14,237 nt of DNA from Bacteroidales bacterium UBA5287. GTDB taxonomy: Bacteria > Bacteroidota > Bacteroidia > Bacteroidales > Dysgonomonadaceae. The stretch is from NCBI GenBank assembly GCA_002411345.1, contig DHSL01000038.1:59558-73794 (forward strand). The letters run 5' to 3'. Below are positions 14,137 to 14,237 of the stretch, in pieces (within the stretch, counting starts at the first letter, position 1; each line of letters begins with the position of its first letter). The notes beneath the pieces were generated by a model, which did no database searches, was not told where the DNA came from, and worked only from the letters and a program-made list of their open reading frames with translations. Both the position numbers and the translations under genes were made by a program.

Positions 14137-14207
14137 TGTTCCATGATTAAATGAAATGACATTTGATATTGGTTCAGACTATCAAGATTCAAATATTTGT
14201 AGAACAA
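14137..14207 (+). pseudogene. Degenerate tRNA-Gln copy (tRNA relic)
   Basis: Bases 14137-14207 align without any gap to all 71 bases of the tRNA-Gln at 12026-12096; by my base-by-base count 50 of 71 match (about 70%). Of the 21 changes, 15 turn G/C into A/T and none goes the other way. The TTG anticodon and the TTC-AAT frame of the T loop remain, but T33 has become A and the second G of the D-loop GG has become A, both normally needed for tRNA function. The cloverleaf can still form: acceptor 6 of 7 pairs, D stem 3 of 4, anticodon stem 5 of 5 with one G-U, T stem 4 of 5 with one G-U. No promoter of the TTTG/TAnnTTTG type is visible upstream. It is probably a relic, but a tRNA-like RNA is not excluded. 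Confidence 0.7.
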
Positions 14208-14217
14208 TAATCATTAA

Positions 14218-14237
14218 GGGGCTGTTCCAAAAGGACA
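14218..14237. mobile_element. Possible insertion-sequence end, truncated at right edge
   Basis: The window ends with GGGGCTGTTCCAAAAGG and three more bases. A terminal GGGGCTGTnCCAAAA-type sequence is what I would expect at the inverted-repeat end of several Bacteroidetes insertion sequences. No transposase or second end is within the window, so this is suggestive only. It begins ten bases after the tRNA-Gln relic. Confidence 0.3.

Overview
The window looks like chromosomal DNA from a Bacteroidota bacterium, most probably order Bacteroidales. It is AT-rich. Several genes have the Bacteroidetes-type promoter (TTTG or a variant, about 20 bases, TAnnTTTG), and Shine-Dalgarno motifs are largely absent. 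It encodes a tmRNA with a Bacteroidetes-like tag, two predicted lipoproteins, an NfnA/NfnB-like pair and PdxB. I cannot name a genus.

Layout. 1-58: a GC-rich remnant of an 11-bp periodic repeat, cut by the window edge. 259-2961 (+): a secreted TPR protein, then an ECF sigma factor, a small single-pass membrane protein and a secreted Spy-like protein. The last three look like one envelope-stress-type regulatory cassette. 3066-3103: a symmetric terminator between convergent units. 3189-3585 (-): ssrA (tmRNA) with its own promoter. 3706-5180 (-): two overlapping family-2 glycosyltransferase genes. 5181-5330: a divergent promoter region. 5331-8732 (+): nfnA-nfnB-pdxB, tightly spaced, with a 4-base overlap at nfnB/pdxB. 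8823-10523 (+): a lipoprotein with an OmpA-like region and TPRs, followed by a strong terminator. 10660-11952 (+): tyrS. 12026-12096 (+): tRNA-Gln(TTG) with its own promoter and terminator. 12364-14010 (+): a CotH-kinase-family lipoprotein. 14137-14207: a degenerate, gap-free second copy of the tRNA-Gln. 14218-14237: a sequence resembling an insertion-sequence end, cut by the window edge.

Most genes are housekeeping or envelope functions: ribosome rescue, tyrosine and glutamine decoding, pyridoxal-phosphate synthesis, ferredoxin/NAD(P) redox balance, surface glycan synthesis and envelope stress. I found no defence system, CRISPR array or biosynthetic cluster. The least ordinary signals are at the two edges: the 11-bp periodic array on the left, and the tRNA-Gln relic (with several paired changes that keep the cloverleaf) next to a putative IS end on the right. 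Both edges look like repeats, so the window may be a contig that stopped at repeats.
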